Shown: one piece after another, positions 7,735 through 13,803 of the stretch | Layout of the letters: every line of letters begins with the position of its first letter | Position numbering within the stretch: the stretch's first letter is position 1 | Source: an uncultured Oscillospiraceae bacterium | GTDB taxonomy: Bacteria; Bacillota; Clostridia; Oscillospirales; Oscillospiraceae | Length of the DNA stretch: 21,866 nucleotides | Direction of reading: 5' to 3' | NCBI GenBank assembly: GCA_910587395.1 | Contig: CAJULJ010000044.1 | Coordinates: forward strand, 1 to 21,866 | The notes under the pieces: generated by a model | Told to the model about the DNA's origin: nothing | Seen by the model: only the letters and a program-made list of their open reading frames with translations | The model's database searches: none | Program-made: the position numbers and the translations under genes

Positions 7735-8109
7735 TCAGTCCTCATTATACAACGTGTTTAGCATTTCGGTGAGTTCGTCCAGGCCCACGGCCCCCGCCCG
7801 GGCGGCGTCCACCGCATGGGAGAGGTGCTCCTCGATCTGGCACAGCATGGCCTCACGCCGTGTTTCCCGGTTTTGAGCCGCCACAAAGCAGCCCTTGCCG
7901 GGGACGGTGGTGAGAAAGCCATCCCGCTCCAATTCTTCATAGGCCCGTTTGGTGGTGATGACGGAAATGCGCAGGTCCCGGGCCAGCAGCCGCATGGAGG
8001 GCAGGGCCTCGCCTTGGGGCAGCGCGCCTGAAAGGATGAGCCCTTTCAGCTGGCGGACGATCTGCTCATAGATCGGTACGCCGGAGGAGTTGCTGATGAT
8101 GATGTCCAT
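7735..8109 (-). CDS. GntR-family repressor, YtrA subfamily
   Basis: The product is 124 residues, the short length of YtrA-type regulators. A winged helix at the N-terminus (about 8-75, with GVPIYEQIVRQLKGLI, LPSMRLLARDL and TTKRAYEELERDGFL) is followed by a short helical dimerisation tail. There is no sugar- or fatty-acid-type effector domain. The ATG at 8109 has GAGGTG upstream. It is the first gene of a three-gene operon with the ABC pair. A perfect palindrome lies over its own promoter, so it most likely represses its own operon until an inducer appears. In-frame codons upstream of 8109 belong to the promoter region and are not coding. Confidence 0.93.
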   Translation of the reverse strand: MDIIISNSSGVPIYEQIVRQLKGLILSGALPQGEALPSMRLLARDLRISVITTKRAYEELERDGFLTTVPGKGCFVAAQNRETRREAMLCQIEEHLSHAVDAARAGAVGLDELTEMLNTLYNED

Positions 8110-8148
8110 GGTACACCTCACAGGGAACCGCTCGTCAGCAGCTCCAAA

Positions 8149-8177
8149 ATACTGTATATATACGATATATACAGTAT
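8149..8177. promoter_or_regulatory. GntR operator: perfect 13-bp inverted repeat
   Basis: Arms 8149-8161 (ATACTGTATATAT) and 8165-8177 (ATATATACAGTAT) are perfectly complementary around a 3-base centre. The palindrome covers the -10 box and start point of the operon promoter and lies 40 bases upstream of the GntR start codon. Confidence 0.85.
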
Positions 8178-8201
8178 AGATGGTCCATATGCGGTTGTCA
8201 A
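8173..8201 (-). promoter_or_regulatory. Sigma-A promoter of the GntR-ABC operon
   Basis: On the minus strand there is a perfect TTGACA (8201-8196), a 17-base spacer and TATACT (8178-8173). The -10 box is inside the palindromic operator, so bound repressor would block polymerase. Confidence 0.88.
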
Positions 8202-8227
8202 GGGGGAACCGCAAAAAATTTTCTGGC

Positions 8228-8264
8228 AAAAAAAGCGACGCTTTCCGAAGCGGAAAAGCGTCGC
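8228..8264 (-). terminator. Rho-independent terminator, minus strand
   Basis: The stem 8235-8247 with 8251-8264 has one bulged base. On the minus strand it is followed by seven T residues. It would end transcripts coming from the DegV side before they reach the GntR promoter. Confidence 0.8.
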
Positions 8265-8526
8265 CAAACAAGGTATAAACAACAAAAGCCACCCCAGCCA
8301 ACTCAGGCGCAGATCGTGGACCGCAGTAGCGTTCGGTGACAGAACACCGGCGGCAGCACAAATAGGGTGACACGCGCCGCTAAAGCCGCACGCGCCGGAA
8401 GGATCATAGATACAGCCGTATATAGCGTCCCGCCGGGGTACATAGGGGCCGCAGCCCCTATGCGCGCTCTTTGGGTACTTTCTCTCGCGTGAGAGAAAGT
8501 ATCCCCCCGCGGAGCGGCGCTCCGTT
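8265..8526. repeat. Gene-free stretch with nested hairpins, probable dispersed repeat
   Basis: No credible gene lies here; the open frame crossing it has no ribosome binding site. It holds a perfect 9-bp hairpin (8441-8449 with 8454-8462, loop CGCA), a perfect 11-bp hairpin (8476-8486 with 8491-8501, loop GCGT) extended by GGG/CCC, and a short palindrome at 8510-8524 just before the DegV stop codon. From memory, the combination of a GGGGC/GCCCC hairpin and a TACTTTCTCTC hairpin recurs between genes in related Clostridia. I therefore call it a likely repeat family member; a genome search has not been done. Confidence 0.5.
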
Positions 8527-9399
8527 TTACCGGTGCGTACCGGTAAAGAACAGCGCTACGCAGCCCGGGCCGGTGTGGGCGCCTATGACGGGGCCGATGG
8601 AGTTGATAATAATCTCCTTTGTCCCATAGCGCTTCTGAATCTCATCCGCCACAAACTGGGCGTCCTCCAAACAGTCGCTGTTGCTGATAAACATGGTCTG
8701 GGAGGCGGGGTCCTCCGCCAGCTCACCCACCTTGTCCACCAAAGCGGTGAGCGATGCCTTGCGCCCCCGGGCCGTGGTCACTTTAATGAGATGCCCCTCA
8801 TTATCCACATGCATGACGGGCTTGATTTGCAGCATCGTCCCCACCACGGCGGTGGCGGCGGACACCCGCCCGCCCTTCTTCAGGAAAAACAGGTCGTTGA
8901 CCGTGAACCAATGGCACTGGCGCAGCTTGTTTTCCTCCGCCCAGTCCCGGACCTCCTCCATGGACCTGCCCTGCTGGCGCAGCCTAGCCGCCTGATAGAC
9001 AAACATCCCCTGCCCCAGAGAGGCGCACAGGGTATCCACCACATACACTTTGCGGCCGGGGTACTGCTCGGCAAGGTCGTCCGCAGCAATCTGAAAAGAG
9101 CTGTAAGTGGTGGACAGCCCGGAGGAAAAGGCCAGCACCAGCACGTCCTTCCCCTGCTTGAGGACGGTTTCGATGGCGTCGGTGGCCTCGCCCACGTTGA
9201 CGGCGTTGGTGGTGGCCATGATGCCTTCTTTTTCCTTGGCGTAGAATTCGTCCGGGGACATCTCGCGGTTATCCGGGTAATTCCGATAGGTCTTGCCGTC
9301 CATGATGAAGGACAGGGGGAGCACCTCCAGCTCCAGCTCCTTCACGATGCTGTCGGGCAGGTCGCAGGACGAATCGGTGATGATGATATAGTCACTCAT
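8527..9399 (-). CDS. DegV family fatty-acid-binding protein
   Basis: The product is 290 residues, the normal DegV length. The N-terminal IITDSSCDLP, the TTNAVNVGE segment near 63-71, FSSGLSTTYSS near 91-101, FFLKKGGRVS near 176-185 and the C-terminal IGAHTGPGC are characteristic. Family knowledge: DegV/FakB-like proteins hold a fatty acid in a deep pocket and, with a FakA kinase, present it for phosphorylation so that external fatty acids enter phospholipid synthesis. No fakA gene is in the window. The start has GGAGG 9 bases upstream. It follows the DUF1836 gene after a 59-base gap that holds a GC-rich hairpin without a T tail, so the two may be cotranscribed. Confidence 0.93.
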   Translation of the reverse strand: MSDYIIITDSSCDLPDSIVKELELEVLPLSFIMDGKTYRNYPDNREMSPDEFYAKEKEGIMATTNAVNVGEATDAIETVLKQGKDVLVLAFSSGLSTTYSSFQIAADDLAEQYPGRKVYVVDTLCASLGQGMFVYQAARLRQQGRSMEEVRDWAEENKLRQCHWFTVNDLFFLKKGGRVSAATAVVGTMLQIKPVMHVDNEGHLIKVTTARGRKASLTALVDKVGELAEDPASQTMFISNSDCLEDAQFVADEIQKRYGTKEIIINSIGPVIGAHTGPGCVALFFTGTHR

Positions 9400-9458
9400 G
9401 GTTCAATACCTCCAAATCTTAGATATCATGAGACCAGCCCGGCAGGCCGGGCCGGGAA

Positions 9459-9992
9459 TCACTTCTTCTTTTTCAGCAGGTCCTCATGGCCCGTGCGCTG
9501 GGCCAGAATCGCCAGAACCCGGTGGGCGGCAAGCCCGTAGGCATAGCTGCGCATGGTCAGGTCCAGCACCAGCTTAGGAAGGCCTTGGTCGCCGGTGTCC
9601 TCGTCGATGTGCTCGGCGGCATCCGCCATGGCCTGGTCCAGATAGTTACAGAAATACTCGTACTGCCGGTCCGGTGAGCGCATCTCCCGGCCCACGGTGG
9701 TGAGCACCTTCATCTCCCGCACGGACATGACCTGCTTTAACGCGCTGATGGCGGTGAGGTAGGCCAGGTGCTCCTGCCCGTATTTCTTGCCGTTGGCCCG
9801 CTCCACCAGGCCGTCTTTGATATAGTTGTTGATCATGGCGGAGGTGAGGGCGTCGCCGTCGCCGATGGAGACCATCTGCCGGGACAGGTAGGACACCACC
9901 TGGTCCATGTACAGCGGAATGTCGGGCAGCTTGTCCCAGCCGTCCGGACGCTGTTCAGACAGCTGTCGCTTCAGTTCGGCCAACTCCTCCAT
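9459..9992 (-). CDS. DUF1836 domain protein
   Basis: The product is 177 residues. The DUF1836 core covers about 20-125, with LPDIPLYMDQVVSYL, ALTSAMINNYIKDGLV and YGQEHLAYLTAISALKQVMS. This layout resembles a MerR-like winged helix followed by a helical region, so a DNA-binding regulator is plausible. The C-terminus ends in a run of four lysines. The ATG at 9992 has GGAGGG at the right distance; a longer reading to 10025 lacks a site. A good promoter lies about 50 bases upstream. DUF1836 and DegV genes are, from memory, often neighbours in Clostridia, which suggests control of or coupling to fatty-acid use, but this is inference. Confidence 0.88.
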   Translation of the reverse strand: MEELAELKRQLSEQRPDGWDKLPDIPLYMDQVVSYLSRQMVSIGDGDALTSAMINNYIKDGLVERANGKKYGQEHLAYLTAISALKQVMSVREMKVLTTVGREMRSPDRQYEYFCNYLDQAMADAAEHIDEDTGDQGLPKLVLDLTMRSYAYGLAAHRVLAILAQRTGHEDLLKKKK

Positions 9993-10040
9993 GGCGGTCC
10001 CTCCAATCAATACGGGCGGCGTCAAAATCTGATACGAGAA

Positions 10041-10069
10041 ATTATATCACATCGTTTTGGGGACGTAAA
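10041..10069 (-). promoter_or_regulatory. Sigma-A promoter of the DUF1836-degV unit
   Basis: On the minus strand TTTACG (10069-10064), a 17-base spacer and a perfect TATAAT (10046-10041) lie about 50 bases upstream of the DUF1836 start codon. Confidence 0.75.
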
Positions 10070-10080
10070 GGGGAAAAATA

Positions 10081-10119
10081 CAAAAAAAGGCCGCCCCCAT
10101 GGCGGGGACGGTCTTTTCT
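10081..10119 (-). terminator. Terminator after the broken lipoprotein gene
   Basis: A GC-rich hairpin (about 10089-10112, with a bulge and one G-U pair) has a seven-base A run on its left, which gives a T tail on the minus strand, and TTTTCTT on its right. It may work in both directions. The stretch 10120-10211 holds no gene. Confidence 0.65.
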
Positions 10120-10211
10120 TGGCGGTCACTTCGCCACAGGGAGGCGGGCCTCCACCACATAAGTGCGGCGGAGAAAGGCAACGTTATATCTGCGGCCACA
10201 CACTCCGCTTT

Positions 10212-10793
10212 TTAGGTGAGAGCGGCAGGCTCAAAATCCATTGTCACCATATTGTCGGAAAAGCTGATCCACTCTGTCAATTCAAACTCAACCGTTGAAG
10301 TTTCGCTGGTCAGGACATATGCGCACTGCACATTGATCGTTGTTCCGGGGCGACCTCTTTCATAGATGCTCCCGAATCATAGGAGTCATCGCCTATGATC
10401 ACCGCAGATTCAAGCTGTACGCCGTCTTGAAATGCCTTCGTGCCAGCAGACACCATGGCGCTTGTCGTATCCTCGCTGTTATTTGCCCACGCATAGGTTA
10501 TGACAATGGCGGGGTTTCCTTGATAATCCTTTGCAAGTGACGCTCCTTTGATTTCGACATGATAGGCGCCCAAATCTCCGGAACCAGCGGGCTGAACGTC
10601 TTCGCTGCCGTTCTCGCCGCCGAATGGCTCGGAAACCTGTTCTGAGGGAATCTGTGAGGAGGCTGCCTGCTCTGATACTTCACTTGAGCTGTCCGGTTCT
10701 TTTCCGGCCCCGCTGCCGCTGGAAGTCCCGCAAGCGGCAAGAGACAGGACTGCAGCAGCCCCAAGCAAAAGGGCAAGGATTCGTTTTTTTCAT
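10212..10793 (-). pseudogene. DUF5067-type lipoprotein gene broken by two homopolymer frameshifts
   Basis: Joining three frames gives a complete lipoprotein of about 193 residues. The start is ATG at 10793 (AGAAGGAGAG upstream), then Lys-Lys-Arg and a hydrophobic signal with lipobox LAAC|G, a Ser/Glu-rich linker, and a DUF5067-like domain (LGAYHVEIKGASLAKDYQGN, then TTSAMVSAGTKAFQDGVQLE, then DDSYDSGASMKEVAP). After the second break it continues as GTTINVQCAYVLTSETSTVE and WISFSDNMV to TAA at 10212. Break 1: the A run after the ATG has 7 A (10784-10790) where 6 would keep the signal peptide in frame. Break 2: a G pair at 10345-10346 (minus strand) where three G are needed. The two shifts cancel, so start and stop share a frame. 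Family knowledge: DUF5067 proteins are secreted lipoproteins of unknown role. The breaks may be real decay, phase variation or sequencing error. Confidence 0.85.
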
Positions 10794-10815
10794 GTGATTT
10801 CTCTCCTTCTATTAT

Positions 10816-10875
10816 GTTTTCCAACAGACCGGTCCGGGGCAGGGCGCGTCCCCACCCCGGCAGTCCGCTGGAAAC
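10816..10875. other. 60-base imperfect long hairpin in the leader of the lipoprotein gene
   Basis: The outer arms (10816-10828 and 10864-10875) pair with one bulge and two G-U pairs. Inside them CCGGGG pairs with CCCCGG, and a GGG/CCC pair closes the apical loop. The structure lies between the minus-strand ribosome binding site of the lipoprotein gene and a second hairpin upstream. Confidence 0.6.
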
Positions 10876-10880
10876 ATAAA

Positions 10881-10915
10881 AAGCGGTGTCGAGCTTGAAT
10901 ACTCAACACCGCCTT
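10881..10915 (-). terminator. Terminator-like hairpin upstream of the lipoprotein gene
   Basis: GCGGTGT and CACCGC arms extended by GAG/CTC (one mismatch) form an 11-bp stem with an 8-base loop. On the minus strand it is followed by five T residues. It would stop transcription about 90 bases before the lipoprotein start codon, so it is either an attenuator or the terminator of a short RNA starting near 10990. Confidence 0.5.
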
Positions 10916-10959
10916 GAAAAAATCAATGCGAACACAAAGCCTACTTACCGTTTCCCTCC

Positions 10960-10988
10960 TTGCTATTCCAGCGGAAAACGGATATAAT
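10960..10988 (+). promoter_or_regulatory. Strong sigma-A promoter of the candidate small RNA
   Basis: TTGCTA (10960-10965), a 17-base spacer and a perfect TATAAT (10983-10988) point away from the lipoprotein gene, with no coding sequence on the plus strand for the next 2.8 kb. Confidence 0.75.
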
Positions 10989-10994
10989 AAGCCC

Positions 10995-11175
10995 GTGGTA
11001 CGATGTAACATCGCTGTGTTGAGTGGTGTGGTCACTCGCGCAGGGCCGTGGGGCGTTCCCGCACCCCATGGCCTGCCGCCTTTTATGCTTCCACCTTGAT
11101 TTTGCCCATCACAGCGGGAAATGCAAGAGGTTTTTACATATTATGAAAGCGGCCTGCAAGGGCCGCTTTCTTGTA
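10995..11175 (+). ncRNA. Structured small RNA, possibly 6S RNA
   Basis: A strong promoter is followed by about 180 bases with no convincing gene and ends at a perfect 10-bp hairpin. The inner part can fold like 6S RNA: a long apical hairpin (11040-11076, with one G bulge and a small loop), two unpaired strands (11019-11039 and 11077-11109) and a perfect 7-bp closing stem (11012-11018 with 11110-11116). An outer pairing of ATGTAA (11003-11008) with TTACAT (11134-11139) is also possible. The 3' strand of the open region contains CACCTTGA, which I recall from the same place in E. coli 6S RNA. 6S RNA mimics an open promoter and binds RNA polymerase. The short open frames here (for example 10914-11099) look non-coding. 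Another kind of small RNA or riboregulator remains possible. Confidence 0.45.
11145..11170. terminator. Hairpin between the small RNA and the converging hypothetical gene
   Basis: A perfect 10-bp stem (11145-11154 with 11161-11170) has a 6-base loop. The T content on either side is modest, so it may serve as a weak terminator for both converging transcripts. Confidence 0.6.
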
Positions 11176-11179
11176 TTCA

Positions 11180-11641
11180 TCAATCCACCGGAAGCCGCCC
11201 CAGCAGCAGCGCCGCCCCCGCCTGGGCCAGCAGCAGGTCGGGCGTCAGGCCGTCGCAGGGCAGGATCAGCTCCTGCCGCTCCACCGCCCGGCCGTCCAGG
11301 GAGACGAACTCCCGCTGCACCGCCACCGAGGCCCGCTGCTCGTCCAGGCTGGACAGGGTGAGGGTGTTCCGGCTGGACGCGCCGTAGCTGAGCACTGTCC
11401 CTGCGGGCAGGGCACGGGTCAGGGCGGACCGGCCTCCGGGCAGCAGGGCCGTGCGGCAGTTCAGCGCTCCCGCCCCCGCCCAGCCGGTGGCTCCGGGGGA
11501 CACGATCAGCAGGTCCAGACCCAGCCCCGCCAGCAAAGCCGGGTGGCGGCAGGCCCGCACCAGGGCGGATGTGCCCTCCGCCAGCCGGCTCACCTGCTCC
11601 GCCAGTCCCTCGTCCCGCTCCCACACGCCGATCTGCCACAT
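11180..11641 (-). CDS. Hypothetical protein, 153 residues
   Basis: I do not recognise a named family. The protein has no signal peptide or transmembrane segment and is rich in Leu, Ala and Arg. It starts MWQIGVWERDEG. The middle part ALNCRTALLPGG, then AGTVLSYGASSRNTLTLSSL, and the end LLLAQAGAALLLG alternate strands and helices in a way that could be a small alpha/beta domain. The segment around SYGASSRNTLTLSS faintly recalls parts of Mur-ligase-like proteins, but this is not enough for a call. The ATG at 11641 has GGGAGGTG 6 bases upstream. A longer open frame to 12487 exists only because it runs in a shadow frame through the YihY gene. The start lies 65 bases after yihY, so cotranscription with it is likely. 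Confidence 0.7.
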   Translation of the reverse strand: MWQIGVWERDEGLAEQVSRLAEGTSALVRACRHPALLAGLGLDLLIVSPGATGWAGAGALNCRTALLPGGRSALTRALPAGTVLSYGASSRNTLTLSSLDEQRASVAVQREFVSLDGRAVERQELILPCDGLTPDLLLAQAGAALLLGRLPVD

Positions 11642-11706
11642 GGACCGCACCTCCCGACCTATGTACGCGAATGCGCCGAGGGATAGTGTGGCTTCTTTGC
11701 CGGATT

Positions 11707-12570
11707 TTATGCGCGGTTGCGCTCCCGGCGGTGGGTGAACAGCACGTAGTTCACCACATTGCCCATAATCAGAATGTTGCCGCACAGGTACAGCCACACC
11801 AGCATGATGATGACGGAGGCCAATGAGCCGTAAATCAGGTTGTACCGGGTGGAATTGCCCATGAGCAGGGAGAACACCATGGAGGCCACAGCCAGCGCAG
11901 CAGCCGCCGCCAGCGCGCCGGGCACCACCGGAGGCCGGGGCTTGTCCAACGGCGCGGCGAAGCGGTAGAGCAGGAGGATGAACAGGAACACCATGGCCAA
12001 AAGCAGGAGGTATTTCACCCACTGCCAGGTGCCGAACTGCTCCACCAGACCCTCCAGCTTGAGAAGCTGACCCAGCAGGTGGAAAAACCAGTTGCCCGTG
12101 ACCACCACCGCCAGGGACAGGTAAATGGTGGCCAGCAGCAGCACCGAGAACAGGACACTGGCGATCACCTGCCCCAGCCCCCGGAAGGTGGCCCGGCCGT
12201 ACAGCTCGCGCATGATGTTCATCAGCCCCCGCACGGCGGCGGAGGCGAACAGGATGGTGAGGAGCGCCCCGGTGAGCAGCATGGCGGAGGACTGGTTGGT
12301 GTCGATATAGGTCAGGTAGTCCTGGAAGAGGACCAGCACCCCCTCCGGCAGGAAGGGGTCGGCGTGGTCCATCAGGGAGGACAGGTCCAGGCGCAGCTCG
12401 TTGACGAAGGCGGAGATGCAGATCATGATGGGGAAAAAGGTGAGGATCAGGAAGTAGGCCAGCTCGGCGGCGGCACGGCTGACGCATTTGGAGAAATATA
12501 CGTCCACCACATCCACCACAAAGCGGATGGGCGGGTGGGCGCGCAGCAGCTTGTCCAGCTTTTGTTTCAC
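11707..12570 (-). CDS. YihY/BrkB family integral membrane protein
   Basis: The product is 287 residues with about six transmembrane helices. The N-terminal sequence DVYFSKCVSRAAAELAYFLILTFFP closely fits the YihY/virulence factor BrkB family (once misnamed RNase BN). The C-terminal part RYNLIYGSLASVIIMLVWLY is equally typical. The function in the cell membrane is uncertain; a transporter role has been proposed for relatives. I chose the GTG at 12570, with GAGGGGG upstream; in-frame codons further upstream overlap the promoter. The basic cytoplasmic C-terminus ends HRRERNRA. The hypothetical 153-residue gene follows. Confidence 0.92.
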   Translation of the reverse strand: MKQKLDKLLRAHPPIRFVVDVVDVYFSKCVSRAAAELAYFLILTFFPIMICISAFVNELRLDLSSLMDHADPFLPEGVLVLFQDYLTYIDTNQSSAMLLTGALLTILFASAAVRGLMNIMRELYGRATFRGLGQVIASVLFSVLLLATIYLSLAVVVTGNWFFHLLGQLLKLEGLVEQFGTWQWVKYLLLLAMVFLFILLLYRFAAPLDKPRPPVVPGALAAAAALAVASMVFSLLMGNSTRYNLIYGSLASVIIMLVWLYLCGNILIMGNVVNYVLFTHRRERNRA

Positions 12571-12604
12571 GAATCTGTCCCCCTCATGTTGGTCGTTTTG
12601 GGAC

Positions 12605-12633
12605 AGTATATCAGAAAAAGCAGGAAAGGGCAA
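12605..12633 (-). promoter_or_regulatory. Sigma-A promoter of yihY
   Basis: On the minus strand TTGCCC (12633-12628), a 17-base spacer and TATACT (12610-12605) lie 35 bases upstream of the GTG start. Confidence 0.65.
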
Positions 12634-12658
12634 CGGAAAAGAAGGTCGAAAATGAGAG

Positions 12659-12687
12659 CCCCGCAAAGCCGCCATCTGGCTTTGGGG
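12659..12687 (-). terminator. Possible terminator after gpr
   Basis: GGCTTTG and CAAAGCC arms extended by GGGG/CCCC with one mismatch form a hairpin with a 7-base loop, about 30 bases after the gpr stop. Its minus-strand tail (CTCTCATTTT) is a poor T run. Confidence 0.4.
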
Positions 12688-12717
12688 GGAGAGGAGGCGC
12701 GGCCTGTGCCGGCGAGG

Positions 12718-13614
12718 TCATTCCAGCAGCATGGTCAGCTCGTCCACGCTCAGGGACGGGTTCAGCGCGATGCTGACGGCGTAGCCCAGCACCTTGCCCA
12801 GGTCCGCCACGCGCTGATCCACCTCCCGGGGGGTGACGAAAAAGTCCCCGCCGCCGGATAAGTCGGTCCGGTCCGGCTCCGGCCTGCCCGCGCGCTCCAA
12901 CAGGTCCAGGGCCAGGGTGGCGCCGTCCACCACCGTGGGGACTCCCACCGTGAATACGGGCACGCCCAGGCTCTCCCGGTCCAGGGCGGAGCGGTGGTTG
13001 CCCACCCCGGAGCCGGGTATCACACCCACGTCGGACAGCTGCACCGTGCGGCACAGCCGGTCCAGGGACCGGGAGGCCAGCGCGTCCACCGCGACGACGC
13101 AGGAGGGCTTTAGCCGCTGGGCCAGGGCCTGAGCCACCAGGCTGCTCTCCATGCCGGTGGAGGCCAGTACCCCCGGCGCGGCGGCGGCCACGGGGCGCAG
13201 ATCCCCAAAATGCTCCGGCACCTGCTCCACCAGATGGCGGGTGACCAGCAGATGGTCCACCGCCAGAGGGCCGATGAGGTCGGGGGTGACCGCCCGGTTG
13301 CCCAGGCCGACAACCAGGGCAGGGCCGGTCTCCGGCAGCAGCGGGCGCAGAGACGCCGCCACCGCTCCCACCGCCCGCTGAAAGGCGTTTTCCTCCCGTC
13401 GGAGAAGGCCGTCCAGCTCCAGGGTGACATAGGTTCCCTGGGGCTTTCCCAATGCCTGAGCGGCTTCCGGCGAGGTGATGGTGACGGTGGTGATAGGGAA
13501 GCCCTCCCGGTCCTCCTCCTGGGCGCGGACGCCGGGCAGGGACGCGGCGTCCCCGGCCCCCTCCCGCCAGAGCTGATGGGACTCCACGGCAAGGTCCGTG
13601 CGGCGCTGGGCCAT
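12718..13614 (-). CDS. gpr: Germination protease GPR
   Basis: The product is 298 residues. The N-terminal RTDLAVE, GLGNRAVTPDLIGP with Asp112, VVAVDALASRSLDRL with Asp177, and GVIPGSGVGNHR are hallmark GPR segments. The two aspartates align with the catalytic Asp127 and Asp193 of the Bacillus megaterium enzyme. The protease degrades small acid-soluble spore proteins when spores germinate and frees amino acids; its presence says that the organism makes spores. The ATG at 13614 has AAAGGAGGA at ideal distance and is the only possible start, because a TGA lies 11 codons upstream with no start codon between. This leaves only four residues before RTDLAVE, so the 15-16 residue propeptide of Bacillus GPR is absent. 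It is divergent from rpsT. Confidence 0.96.
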   Translation of the reverse strand: MAQRRTDLAVESHQLWREGAGDAASLPGVRAQEEDREGFPITTVTITSPEAAQALGKPQGTYVTLELDGLLRREENAFQRAVGAVAASLRPLLPETGPALVVGLGNRAVTPDLIGPLAVDHLLVTRHLVEQVPEHFGDLRPVAAAAPGVLASTGMESSLVAQALAQRLKPSCVVAVDALASRSLDRLCRTVQLSDVGVIPGSGVGNHRSALDRESLGVPVFTVGVPTVVDGATLALDLLERAGRPEPDRTDLSGGGDFFVTPREVDQRVADLGKVLGYAVSIALNPSLSVDELTMLLE

Positions 13615-13666
13615 GGCGATTCCTCCTTTGATACCAGATGTTGTGGCTCATGAAACCGTTTGCTCC

Positions 13667-13695
13667 TATTTTTTGCCGCAGGAAAGTTTCTATTC
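13667..13695 (-). promoter_or_regulatory. Possible sporulation (sigma G/F-like) promoter of gpr
   Basis: On the minus strand GAATA (13695-13691) is followed after 15 bases by CAAAAAATA (13675-13667). This resembles the GHATR and CATnnTA boxes used by sigma F and sigma G, but the -10 match is poor. The proposal rests partly on the known forespore expression of gpr in Bacillus. Confidence 0.25.
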
Positions 13696-13714
13696 GAAAA
13701 AATGAAAAAAGGTG

Positions 13715-13743
13715 TTGCAATTTTTCCTTTTTAATGTTAGAAT
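13715..13743 (+). promoter_or_regulatory. Sigma-A promoter of rpsT
   Basis: TTGCAA (13715-13720), a 17-base spacer and TAGAAT (13738-13743) lie 60 bases upstream of the rpsT start, in an AT-rich stretch between the divergent genes. Confidence 0.78.
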
Positions 13744-13803
13744 ACATATCTGCGACGGGAAACCGCAACCGGAAAATCAAAAATATCGGAGGAGGTGTTT
13801 GGT

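Noticed and set aside
8110..8373. N-terminal extension of the GntR gene
   Set aside because: It would run through the operator, the promoter and a terminator; the ATG at 8109 has a good ribosome binding site and the family N-terminus.
9420..9458. GC-rich hairpin between the DUF1836 and degV genes
   Set aside because: No T run follows on the minus strand, so I do not call it a terminator; it may at most reduce read-through.
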